From positions 3,844,001 to 3,908,000 of the forward strand of contig NZ_RAPS01000001.1 of the NCBI RefSeq assembly GCF_003610255.1: a stretch of 64,000 nt of DNA, in the 5' to 3' direction. Under the pieces are notes generated by a model that saw nothing but the letters and a program-made list of their open reading frames with translations, had not been told where the DNA came from and made no database searches. A program made the translations under genes and the position numbers. This document shows, piece after piece, positions 18,695-26,500 of the stretch (its first letter is position 1; each line of letters starts with the position of its first letter). This stretch comes from Streptomyces sp. TLI_171. GTDB taxonomy: Bacteria > Actinomycetota > Actinomycetes > Streptomycetales > Streptomycetaceae.

Positions 18695-19417
18695 TCAGTG
18701 CTTGCGGTGGCGACCGCTGCTGACGGGCTCGTGCTCCTCGGTGGCGGCGCCGGCGCCGGCGGCCTTCTTCTTCTTACGCTCGCGGATCACCTCGACGATG
18801 ATCGGCGAGACGGAGATCAGGATGATCAGCGCCATCGCGGGGAGCAGGTACTTGTCGATCACCGGGGCGAGCTGGTCACCGGTCAGGTAGCCGATCAGCA
18901 GCATGGTCTCGGTCCAGAGCACCGCGCCGACGACGTTCCAGACGAAGAAGGTCTTGGCGGGCATCTGCAGGGTGCCGGCGACCGGGTTCAGGAAGGTCCG
19001 CACGATCGGGATGAAGCGGGCCATCACCACGGCCTTGGCGGGGCCGAACTTGTCGAAGTACTCCTCGGCCTTCTCCACGTACTCGGGCCGGAAGATCTTC
19101 GAGTTCGGCTTGTCGAACATCTTCGGCCCGACCTTGCGGCCCAGCAGGTGCCCGAGCTGGGCGCCGAGGATGGCGCAGACGGGCGCGCCGATCAGCAGCA
19201 GGGCGATGTTCATCTGGGCGCCTTCGCCGAGCACCTTGTCGGCGGCGCTGGAGGCGGCGACACCGGCCAGGATGAGCAGCGAGTCACCGGGGAAGAAGAA
19301 CCCGACCAGCAGGCCGGTCTCGGCGAAGATGATCGCCAGGATCCCGATGGCGCCGACGGAGGCGACGAGCGATTTGGCGTCAAGGACGTTGACGGCGAGC
19401 TGGAGGTGTTGTTCCAC
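18695..19417 (-). CDS. DedA-family membrane protein
   Basis: A 240-residue polytopic membrane protein of the DedA (VTT/SNARE-associated) family, thought to act in lipid scrambling or proton-dependent membrane homeostasis. Seen: the FAETGLLVGFFFPGDSLL re-entrant motif, GHLLGRKVGPKMF, the family signature RFIPIVRTFLNPVAGT, and a basic C-terminal tail RERKKKK. GTG 19417 is chosen because TATCCT (minus strand, 19424-19429) lies 6 nt upstream, giving a leaderless gene; a longer frame to 19447 lacks support. Confidence 0.9.
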   Translation of the reverse strand: MEQHLQLAVNVLDAKSLVASVGAIGILAIIFAETGLLVGFFFPGDSLLILAGVAASSAADKVLGEGAQMNIALLLIGAPVCAILGAQLGHLLGRKVGPKMFDKPNSKIFRPEYVEKAEEYFDKFGPAKAVVMARFIPIVRTFLNPVAGTLQMPAKTFFVWNVVGAVLWTETMLLIGYLTGDQLAPVIDKYLLPAMALIILISVSPIIVEVIRERKKKKAAGAGAATEEHEPVSSGRHRKH

Positions 19418-19423
19418 GCGCGC

Positions 19424-19429
19424 AGGATA
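19424..19429 (-). promoter_or_regulatory. -10 box TATCCT of DedA gene
   Basis: The hexamer sits 6 nt before the GTG. A 14-bp palindrome, GGCTTTGCAAAGCC (19438-19451), lies just upstream and could be an operator. Confidence 0.4.
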
Positions 19430-19570
19430 GCCCGGATGGCTTTGCAAAGCCTTAACTGCGGGTCTCCGGGCAGGGTCGGCGGGCCCTTCACCGGGTCGGC
19501 CGTCCCAAGTGGCGGGCCGCTTGGTGTGTCTGCGGGGGGAGTCTGGGAGGATGGCGGAGGTGTCCGGCCC

Positions 19571-19602
19571 GCGGTCGAGCTACCACCCTCTCGCTCGACC
19601 GC
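19571..19602 (+). promoter_or_regulatory. stem-loop in fbaA leader
   Basis: GCGGTCGAGC and its exact complement are separated by 12 nt, 80 nt before the fbaA start. It may be a leader hairpin or an operator. Confidence 0.35.
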
Positions 19603-19682
19603 ATCGATGTCGTGAACCACAGGCGTATCGAGCCTTCGGACAGCGTCGTCCGATCGCCCCACACCGACAGGAGCGGATTCGC

Positions 19683-20705
19683 ATGCCCATCGCAACTCCC
19701 GAGGCCTACAACGAGATGCTCGACCGGGCCAAGGCGGGCAAGTTCGCCTACCCGGCGATCAACGTCACCTCGACGCAGACCCTGCACGCCGCCCTGCGCG
19801 GCTTCGCCGAGGCCGAGAGCGACGGCATCATCCAGATCTCCACCGGTGGTGCGGAGTTCCTGGGCGGCCAGTACAACAAGGACATGGTGACCGGCGCGGT
19901 CGCGCTGGCCGAGTTCGCGCACATCGTCGCGGCCAAGTACGACATCACCGTGGCGCTGCACACCGACCACTGCCCGAAGGACAAGCTGGACGGCTACGTC
20001 CGCCCGCTGCTGGCGATCTCCGCCGAGCGCGTGGCCCGCGGCGACAACCCGCTGTTCCAGTCGCACATGTGGGACGGCTCGGCCGAGACCCTGGCCGACA
20101 ACCTGGCCATCGGCCAGGAGCTGCTGGCCCAGGCCGCCGCCGCCAAGATCATCCTTGAGGTCGAGATCACCCCGACCGGCGGCGAGGAGGACGGCGTCTC
20201 GCACGAGATCAACGACGAGCTGTACACCACCGTCTCCGACGCGGTGCGCACCGCCGAGGCGCTCGGCCTGGGCGAGAAGGGCCGCTACCTGCTGGCCGCC
20301 TCGTTCGGCAACGTGCACGGCGTGTACAAGCCGGGCAACGTCGTGCTGCGTCCGGAGCTGCTCGCCGACCTGCAGGCCGAGATCGGCAAGCAGTACGGCA
20401 AGCAGGACCCGTTCGACTTCGTCTTCCACGGCGGCTCCGGCTCCACCGAGCAGGAGATCCTGACCGCGCTGGAGAACGGCGTCGTCAAGATGAACCTCGA
20501 CACCGACACCCAGTACGCCTTCACCCGCCCCGTCGTGGACCACATGTTCCGCAACTACGACGGCGTGCTGAAGGTCGACGGCGAGGTCGGCAAGAAGAAC
20601 ACCTACGACCCGCGCACCTGGGGCAAGCTGGCCGAGGCCGGCATGGCCCACCGCGTCACCGAGGCCGCGCAGCAGCTGCGCTCGGCCGGCAAGCGGATGA
20701 AGTAA
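19683..20705 (+). CDS. fbaA: class II fructose-bisphosphate aldolase
   Basis: A 340-residue zinc-dependent aldolase of glycolysis and gluconeogenesis, interconverting fructose 1,6-bisphosphate with DHAP and glyceraldehyde 3-phosphate. Visible features: the catalytic/zinc segment ALHTDHCPKD with D95 and H96, EVEITPTGGEEDGV, the FGNVHGVYKPGNV zinc histidine loop, and FHGGSGSTEQEI with NLDTDTQYAF for phosphate binding. The length and insertions fit the class IIA form. ATG 19683 has AGGAG 9 nt upstream. It is ended by its own terminator. Confidence 0.97.
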   Translation: MPIATPEAYNEMLDRAKAGKFAYPAINVTSTQTLHAALRGFAEAESDGIIQISTGGAEFLGGQYNKDMVTGAVALAEFAHIVAAKYDITVALHTDHCPKDKLDGYVRPLLAISAERVARGDNPLFQSHMWDGSAETLADNLAIGQELLAQAAAAKIILEVEITPTGGEEDGVSHEINDELYTTVSDAVRTAEALGLGEKGRYLLAASFGNVHGVYKPGNVVLRPELLADLQAEIGKQYGKQDPFDFVFHGGSGSTEQEILTALENGVVKMNLDTDTQYAFTRPVVDHMFRNYDGVLKVDGEVGKKNTYDPRTWGKLAEAGMAHRVTEAAQQLRSAGKRMK

Positions 20706-20730
20706 GGCGCACGGAGCAGGCACCGCGCGC

Positions 20731-20773
20731 ACGGCGCCCCCGTCCCCGGCCGGTCCGGTGGCGGGGGCGCCGT
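20731..20773 (+). terminator. terminator after fbaA
   Basis: ACGGCGCCCCCG and CGGGGGCGCCGT pair perfectly over 12 bp with a 19-nt loop, 26 nt beyond the fbaA stop. Confidence 0.7.
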
Positions 20774-20818
20774 CGTTCGCGGTCGGGCGCGTGCGGCCGG
20801 GTGGCAGACTGGCACACC

Positions 20819-21238
20819 ATGGAGACGCACAAGAACCTGCTCGACGGCCCCGAACCGACCCTCCTGCCGGAGGAGGAGCACCCCTACCGGATGCTGGCCG
20901 AGGAGTCCGCCTCGCCGACCCAGGTCGCGGCCGAGTACCCGGCCTTCTGCCTGGCCTGGGCGATGCTCGCGGACGACGCCTTCGCGGCGGGCCGCACCGT
21001 CGAGTCCTACGCCTACGCCCGCACCGGCTACCACCGCGGGCTGGACTCGCTGCGCCGCAACGGCTGGCGCGGCCACGGCCCGATCCCGTGGGACCACCGC
21101 GGCAACCGCGGCTTCCTGCGCTGCCTGGCGGCGCTCGCCCGGGCGGCCGGCGCGATCAAGGAGACCGAGGAGGAGGCCCGCTGCTGGCAGTTCCTCAAGG
21201 ACAGCAGCGCCGAGGCGTACGCCGAACTCAAGCAGTAG
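20819..21238 (+). CDS. DUF3151 domain-containing protein
   Basis: A 139-residue actinobacterial protein of unknown function. It opens METHKNLLDGPEPTLLP and carries the conserved ESYAYARTGYHRGLDSLR and RGNRGFLRCLAAL segments; two helices with a TPR-like look dominate. Position next to fbaA is, from memory, conserved in streptomycetes. ATG 20819 is used; an upstream GTG at 20801 would add six residues without a ribosome binding site. Confidence 0.8.
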   Translation: METHKNLLDGPEPTLLPEEEHPYRMLAEESASPTQVAAEYPAFCLAWAMLADDAFAAGRTVESYAYARTGYHRGLDSLRRNGWRGHGPIPWDHRGNRGFLRCLAALARAAGAIKETEEEARCWQFLKDSSAEAYAELKQ

Positions 21239-21353
21239 CCGCACCGCCTGCCCGACCCCTCGGCCCCGCCGGGCCCGGGGGGCCGGGCGGGTAGCCGAAC
21301 CCGATTTCCCGGTCGTCCCGACGAACCGTCAACTCGGTTGTGCAGCAAGGGCT

Positions 21354-21359
21354 TAGCCT
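21354..21359 (+). promoter_or_regulatory. -10 box TAGCCT of lipoprotein gene
   Basis: The box ends 6 nt before GTG 21366 and 3 nt before GTG 21363, favouring a leaderless transcript from the second GTG. Confidence 0.45.
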
Positions 21360-21365
21360 GTCGTG

Positions 21366-22088
21366 GTGACCGCAGACCGGATACCGACCCGTCCCGCCCG
21401 CCGCCGATTCGCGGTGCTGCCCGTCGTCCTCGGGACGGCCCTGGGCGCGGCCGCCTGCACCGGATCGGACGGGGGCGGGTCGGACGCCGCGCTGTCGTAC
21501 GCCTCGGTGCGTTCCACCGCCGAGCAGCTCGGCAGCCAGGGCGGCGCCGCGTGCCCGTTCGGGCTGGACCTGGCCGCCGCGCTGAAGTCCGCCGGGATCG
21601 ACCGGACGGCAACGCCGGGGGCCGCGGACGCCAAGGCGGCGGAGGGGGAGGTCGCTGAGGCCACCGCACCGGTTCCGTGGCCGTCCTGGATCAGCCCGTC
21701 GCCGACCACCGCATCCGCGCCGGGCCGCCCGCCGAGCGCCCGGGTGACCTGCGTCTGGACGGTCGGCTCCACGCCGGTGCAGCTCGACCTGACGGCCGTC
21801 CCGTTGGACGACGTCGGGGTGAACATGGTGCTGCCGTCGATCCAGAGCGCCGGCGAGGTCTCCGTCGACCAGCTGAGTGCCATCGTCACCGGCCGGCCCA
21901 AGCCCGGAGGAAAACCGCTGGTCACGCCCGGCGAAGGGCTCGCCGCGATCGCCCGGGTGCGAGCCAAGGGCACGGGCGACATCGTCCTGGTGCTCTCCCA
22001 GGACAGCCCGGACCGGCCGGACCGCTCGCTGACCGGGGAGCCGCTGGGGCGGCTGCTGGACCGCCTCGCCGGCCAGATCCGGTCCTGA
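21366..22088 (+). CDS. putative secreted lipoprotein
   Basis: A 240-residue protein with a classic lipoprotein signal: the basic RPARRRF, a hydrophobic run and the lipobox LGAAAC with the lipid cysteine at about residue 31. The mature part starts TGSDGGGSD and has two further cysteines (AACPFG and VTCVW) that could pair. No enzyme motif is seen; it is probably a cell-surface protein. GTG 21366 fits the leaderless -10; GTG 21363 is directly before it. A DUF3152 gene follows at 128 nt. Confidence 0.75.
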   Translation: MTADRIPTRPARRRFAVLPVVLGTALGAAACTGSDGGGSDAALSYASVRSTAEQLGSQGGAACPFGLDLAAALKSAGIDRTATPGAADAKAAEGEVAEATAPVPWPSWISPSPTTASAPGRPPSARVTCVWTVGSTPVQLDLTAVPLDDVGVNMVLPSIQSAGEVSVDQLSAIVTGRPKPGGKPLVTPGEGLAAIARVRAKGTGDIVLVLSQDSPDRPDRSLTGEPLGRLLDRLAGQIRS

Positions 22089-22216
22089 CGACCGCGAACC
22101 CGACCGGAACCGATCGAGGGCATACCGCGTATTCATCCATGCAGCACATCCGTGCGAACGGCGGCGCCCGCGCCGCCCGCCCGGATCGCCATGTCGTCGC
22201 CCCGAGGGAAGTACAG

Positions 22217-23074
22217 ATGCCCGCAGCCCGCAGGTCACCCGGCAGGTCGGCGCTCCGCCGCGCCAGGATGCGCCGCCGCCGGCTGGCCGTGACGCTGGGC
22301 GGCACCGCGGCGCTCGGCGTGCTGGCCGCCGCGGGCATCGCCGCCCTGCAGCTGCCCGCCGGGCCCTCGGGCGGCGCCGGTCCCACCGCGCAGGCCCGGG
22401 TGGTCCCGCCGAGCAGCGACACCCCGGTCGTGGAGACCCCGGGCAGTCGCACGTCGGCCCCGCCACCCAGCAGCGCCCCGGCGTCCTCCTCCGCCCCGCC
22501 GCAGATCGTCACCCACGGCAGCGGCTCCTTCACGGTCGCCGCCGCCTCGGGCGACGCGGTCGGCACCGGCAGCACGCTGCGCCGCTACCGGGTCGAGGTG
22601 GAGAACGGCATCGACATCGACCCGGAGGCCGCCGCCGGCGTCGTGCAGGCCGTGCTGGGCGACAAGCGCGGCTGGACCGCCGACGGCAGCGACAGGTTCC
22701 AGCTGGTCTCCTCCGGCAGCTACGACTTCACCGTCAAGATCGCCTCCCCCGACACCGTGGACCGGATCTGCGGGGCCGGCGGCCTCAACACCAAGGGCGA
22801 GGTGAACTGCGACGTCGGCAAGCAGGTGATGGTCAACTCCAAACGCTGGCTGACCGGTTCGCCGCAGTTCGACGGCAGCCTGGACGACTACCGGGCACTG
22901 ATCATCAACCACGAGGTCGGCCACCGGATCGGCCACGGCCACGAGGGCTGCCCGGGCCCCGGCAAGCCCGCGCCCGCGATGATGCAGCAGATCTACGGGC
23001 TCGACGGTTGCGTGGCCAACGCCTGGCCGTACAGCGCCGACGGCACCTACCTGCGCGGGCCGGCCGCCCCATGA
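22217..23074 (+). CDS. DUF3152 secreted zinc-peptidase-like protein
   Basis: A 285-residue protein with a basic N-terminus (RRARMRRRRLAVTL), one membrane-spanning or signal segment at about 25-45, then a Pro/Ser/Ala linker and an extracellular domain from about 95. The domain has HEVGHRIGHGHEGC with HEVGH at 232-236, as in metzincin-like zinc peptidases, and four cysteines that could form disulfides. No substrate is known for the family. ATG 22217 is preferred because GAGGGA lies 7 nt upstream; the frame is open further back. Confidence 0.8.
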   Translation: MPAARRSPGRSALRRARMRRRRLAVTLGGTAALGVLAAAGIAALQLPAGPSGGAGPTAQARVVPPSSDTPVVETPGSRTSAPPPSSAPASSSAPPQIVTHGSGSFTVAAASGDAVGTGSTLRRYRVEVENGIDIDPEAAAGVVQAVLGDKRGWTADGSDRFQLVSSGSYDFTVKIASPDTVDRICGAGGLNTKGEVNCDVGKQVMVNSKRWLTGSPQFDGSLDDYRALIINHEVGHRIGHGHEGCPGPGKPAPAMMQQIYGLDGCVANAWPYSADGTYLRGPAAP

Positions 23075-23102
23075 GGCGGGCCGGCGGGCCGCTGACGCCC
23101 GC

Positions 23103-23807
23103 TCAGGACAGCACCGGCAGCTGCTCGTCCAGGCCCGTGCCGGCGGCCCGCTCCCGGCCGGTCGCCAGCCGGATCCAGCGGACCGGGTCAGCGGCCGCGA
23201 GCTCCGCCGCCCGGGCCCGCCACGGCTCGCCGACGGAGGCCGCCAGCAGGTCGGCGACCACCTCCAACGCCCGTGGGTCGTGCGGGAATTCACCCGTGCC
23301 GAGGGCGGCCGCCAGGTCGTCGCCGTGCACCACCGTCTCCACCAGCCGGGTGACCAGGAAGTCGCCCAGCCCGATCGCGCCGAACGGCAGCGGGAACGGG
23401 CGCGCCGCGTCCGCGGCCGCCGGCGAGGCCAGGAACGCGTCCAGCTTCCGTACCACCGCGTCGAACCGGGCCGCCGTCTCGGCCGCCGGGCCCGCGTAGT
23501 GCGCCGCCGCCTGCTCCCGCGTCCCGCGGTCGAGCGCGTCCGCGAACGCGCCCACCGCCGCCACCCAGGCGGCGAGCGTCAGCCGGGGCAGCCCGGCGGG
23601 CACCGGGTCGTCCAGGTGTTCCGGCGTCCAGCCGATCTGCCGGTCCAGGTGCGCCACCAGCTCGCGCACCCGCCACGTCCCCAGCCGGGTCGGCAGCGCC
23701 AGCTCCCCCTCCCCCAGCGGTAGCACGGCCAGCCGGAGCGCCCCCACCTGACCGGAGAGCGCGGCACGGACCGTCGAAGCACCATGAGGGGCAGTGGAGT
23801 TGGTCAT
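23103..23807 (-). CDS. maleylpyruvate-isomerase-family (MDMPI) mycothiol-dependent protein
   Basis: A 234-residue protein of the DinB/MDMPI superfamily. The N-terminal four-helix part has LPTRLGTWRVRELVAHLDRQ, and the second half has LVTRLVETVVHGDDLAAAL, which carries the conserved histidine of mycothiol-dependent enzymes. A C-terminal piece resembles an SCP2-like module (DPVRWIRLATGRE). It is closely related to the gene at 30461-31273. The reaction is unknown. It is convergent with the DUF3152 gene. Confidence 0.82.
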   Translation of the reverse strand: MTNSTAPHGASTVRAALSGQVGALRLAVLPLGEGELALPTRLGTWRVRELVAHLDRQIGWTPEHLDDPVPAGLPRLTLAAWVAAVGAFADALDRGTREQAAAHYAGPAAETAARFDAVVRKLDAFLASPAAADAARPFPLPFGAIGLGDFLVTRLVETVVHGDDLAAALGTGEFPHDPRALEVVADLLAASVGEPWRARAAELAAADPVRWIRLATGRERAAGTGLDEQLPVLS

Positions 23808-23818
23808 GAACAGCGAGC

Positions 23819-25555
23819 CTAGTCCCCGAGCCGGCGGAGGTCGGCCGCGAGCAGGCCGTCGTCGAGGGCGATCAGCAGGGTCTCGCCGTGGAAGTCGAGG
23901 GCGCGAGCGGGCGAGCCGAGGCGGAGGTCGAGCGGCCGGCCGGGAAGCTCGGGACGGCGGACCCGGATCAGGCCGTCGGACCAGGCGGCGGCCAGCAGCA
24001 GGCCGTCGGCGCCGGAGGCGAGGGCGACCGCGGTGACGGGCGCGGGCCGGCGGTCGGCGGGCTCGGTCATCGGCTCGCCGTCGGGACCCCAGAGGCGGAC
24101 CGTGCCGTCATAGCCGCCGCCGGCCAGCAGCGGGACGTCCTCCGGCCCGAGGGCGAGGGCGGCGAGGGCGGTGACCGGTCCGGTGTGCAGCTCGGCGCTG
24201 CGGACCTGCCCGTCCTGGTACCAGTGGACCGCGCCGGCCGCGTCGCCGAGGGCGGGAGCGGCGGCGGGCAGGTCGGCGGCGGCGGCCACCGCGGTGGGTG
24301 CGGAGGCGGCGGCCCGCAGCCGGGCAAGGGCCTCGTCCAGGGCGTACGGTTCGAGGCCGGGCGCCGGCCGGGTCGGGGCGAGGAGTTCGGTCCCGCCCCA
24401 GGTGTCGAGCAGGACCAGGGTGCCGCCGGCAGTGACGGTGAGCGCCTGGAGCGGTCGGGGCTCGGCCACGGGGACAAGGCCCACCACGGCGCCGTTGGCG
24501 GCGGAGTGGCGGCGGACGGTGCCGTTGCGGTCGACGACCAGCCAGTGCTCGCCCTGGATGGTGCCGAGGGCCGTGCCGGGCTCCCAGCGGGCCCACCGGG
24601 CCGACCAGGGGGCGGGCAGGGTGGCGAGCCGGGCGGCGGCCTCGGGGGCGGTGCCGAGCAGCCGGGCGCGCAGCGTGTGGGCGCGGCCGGGGGCGTCGGG
24701 GAGGTCGATCAGCGCGGGTCCGGCGGCGTCCCACGCGGCCGCGACCGGATCCTCGCGACCGGTGAGCGCGGCGGTGACGGCGGCGGGCCTGGCCAGTACG
24801 TGCAGCAGCGGGTCGGCGGCCAGCGGGCCCAGGTCGCCGGCCCGGGCGGCGGCGATCCACAGCCCGGTCAGCACCTCCTCGCCCGCGGCAGGCAGGTCGA
24901 GCGCGCCGTCGGCGGTGCGCGGCACCCGGGCCAGCAGCTCGGCGGCGGTGGGCGGTTGCGGTGCCGGTCGACCGAGGGCGCGGCCTGGACTGGGGTAACC
25001 GGCCGGGTCGTGGCCCGCGCGGGCGCACCAGGCGTCGAAGCGTTCGCGGTCGGTCCAGCGCGGGTCGTCGAGGTCGAGGACGGCAGGCTCGGCGACGCTC
25101 GTGAACGACGCTTCGGGGGCGCCGACCACGACCAGGCGGAAGTGCGGCAGTGCGAGCAGCGGATCGAGGAGTTCGGCGGCCAGCCGGGTCGGGTCGGCGG
25201 CCCGGTCCAGTTCGGGAACGCAGATGACGGTCCGTCGGCCGTCCTCGTCGAGGGCGGCGCACAGCTCCTCGGGGGTGCGGGCGACGTAGCCGAGCTGACT
25301 GCCGAGCAGCCAGAGCGCTCCGCGCACGTCGAGGCCCTCGGCCGGCAGCGCGGCGTGCACCCGGTGCCCGGGCGGGGCGTCCGGAGCGGTGCCGAGGGCC
25401 AGCAGCCAGGCCAGCAGGTGGCTCTTGCCGGACCCTGCACTGCCGGTGACCCGGCACAGGCGCGGTGCGCGCGGGTCGTCCAGCCAGCCGAGCAGTGCCG
25501 CACCGGCCGTCCGGCGTCCGGCCTGCAGCGCCGGTGTTCGACGCTCCGTCTCCAT
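23819..25555 (-). CDS. P-loop NTPase with C-terminal WD40-like repeats
   Basis: A 578-residue cytosolic protein. Walker A GSAGSGKS is at 38-45, with a probable Walker B RTVICVPELD near 130. A Trp/Ala-rich middle region follows, and from about residue 320 come beta-propeller repeats (e.g. TALAALALGPEDVPLLAGGG then YDGTVRLWG, and AVALASGADGLLLAAAWSDG). The layout resembles STAND-type signalling ATPases, but the NTPase part is short. ATG 25555 has GGGGG 6 nt upstream. It is divergent from the toxin unit across 135 nt. Its role there is inference: sensor, regulator or unrelated. Confidence 0.72.
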   Translation of the reverse strand: METERRTPALQAGRRTAGAALLGWLDDPRAPRLCRVTGSAGSGKSHLLAWLLALGTAPDAPPGHRVHAALPAEGLDVRGALWLLGSQLGYVARTPEELCAALDEDGRRTVICVPELDRAADPTRLAAELLDPLLALPHFRLVVVGAPEASFTSVAEPAVLDLDDPRWTDRERFDAWCARAGHDPAGYPSPGRALGRPAPQPPTAAELLARVPRTADGALDLPAAGEEVLTGLWIAAARAGDLGPLAADPLLHVLARPAAVTAALTGREDPVAAAWDAAGPALIDLPDAPGRAHTLRARLLGTAPEAAARLATLPAPWSARWARWEPGTALGTIQGEHWLVVDRNGTVRRHSAANGAVVGLVPVAEPRPLQALTVTAGGTLVLLDTWGGTELLAPTRPAPGLEPYALDEALARLRAAASAPTAVAAAADLPAAAPALGDAAGAVHWYQDGQVRSAELHTGPVTALAALALGPEDVPLLAGGGYDGTVRLWGPDGEPMTEPADRRPAPVTAVALASGADGLLLAAAWSDGLIRVRRPELPGRPLDLRLGSPARALDFHGETLLIALDDGLLAADLRRLGD

Positions 25556-25690
25556 GGCTTGCCCCCGTTTCCGAACGACTGTCCGCCGAGAGCCTACCCA
25601 GCGGGCGGCGATCTGCCGTCCGGAGTTGACCCACACTCACACGTGAACTGATAGTCGTACGAGCAGACTTCGGGGGGAAGGAAATTCGAC
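25556..25690. promoter_or_regulatory. divergent promoter region of the toxin island
   Basis: This 135-nt gap separates the leftward NTPase/WD40 gene from the rightward toxin unit, so both promoters should lie here. The rightward gene has GGGGGGAAGGAAA 8 nt before its ATG. No clear -10 or operator could be fixed. Confidence 0.4.
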
Positions 25691-26500
25691 ATGGGCGTGG
25701 TCCTGCCCGGCGAGCTCGCCTGGGTGCTCGACCTGATCGGCGTCAACTGGCCCAACGTCGACGAGGACGAGTACCGCGAGATGGCGGACGAACTCCGCGA
25801 CCTCGCCGCCACCCTGACCTCCGACGGCCAGCAGATCGAAAGCTCGGTCCAGGAGTTCCTCGGCATCAACGAGGGCGCCGGAGTCGCGGCGTTCCAGGCG
25901 CACTGGGACAAGGTCATCGGCACCCACATGCCCCAAGTCGCCCAGGCCATCGAACTGTTCGCCTACGGCCTGGACGGCGCGGCCCTGGTGATCACCGGCG
26001 CGAAGATCGCCGCCCTGGTCCAACTCGGCATCCTCGCCGCCGAGGTGATCGCCGCCCAGGCCGCCGCCCCGTTCACCCTCGGCCTGTCCGAGGCCGGTGC
26101 GCTCGGCGCCACCCAGGCCACCCGCATCATCGTCAAACGCCTGCTCAAAGAGGCCGAACAGCAACTGCTGTCCCAGTTGCTCTCGCTCGTCGAGGGCCCG
26201 GTCTACGCCGCGCTCGGCAACATCGCCCAGGACCTCGTCGTCCAGCTCGCCCGCAACGCCGTCGGCGCCCAGCAGGGCATCAACTTCGGCGAGGCCGCCA
26301 ACGCCGGCAAGACCGGCTTCAAGGACGGCGTCCAGCAGTCCGTCGACCAGGTCAAGGGCTACGCGGACGACCCGCTCGGCGCGGCGAAGCAGTTCGGCGA
26401 GAACACCGTCATGGGCGCCGTCCAGAACGGCGGCCGGCCGAACCAGGCACCGTCCCACACCCCGAGCCAGACCGCGAGCAGCCACCGGAGCGGGCGATGA
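25691..26500 (+). CDS. WXG100-like helical protein, secretion partner of the toxin
   Basis: A 269-residue, almost all-helical protein. Residues 1-110 form a WXG100-like hairpin: DEYREMADELRDLAATL, then QHWDKV-type AFQAHWDKVIG and an amphipathic second helix. A long hydrophobic, Ala-rich stretch (~95-150) follows, then a Lys/Gly/Gln tail. This architecture is typical of N-terminal parts of actinobacterial toxins exported by type VII-like systems. Here it is a separate gene whose stop overlaps the toxin start by 4 nt (ATGA). No type VII secretion apparatus is in the window. Export is inference. Confidence 0.75.
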   Translation: MGVVLPGELAWVLDLIGVNWPNVDEDEYREMADELRDLAATLTSDGQQIESSVQEFLGINEGAGVAAFQAHWDKVIGTHMPQVAQAIELFAYGLDGAALVITGAKIAALVQLGILAAEVIAAQAAAPFTLGLSEAGALGATQATRIIVKRLLKEAEQQLLSQLLSLVEGPVYAALGNIAQDLVVQLARNAVGAQQGINFGEAANAGKTGFKDGVQQSVDQVKGYADDPLGAAKQFGENTVMGAVQNGGRPNQAPSHTPSQTASSHRSGR

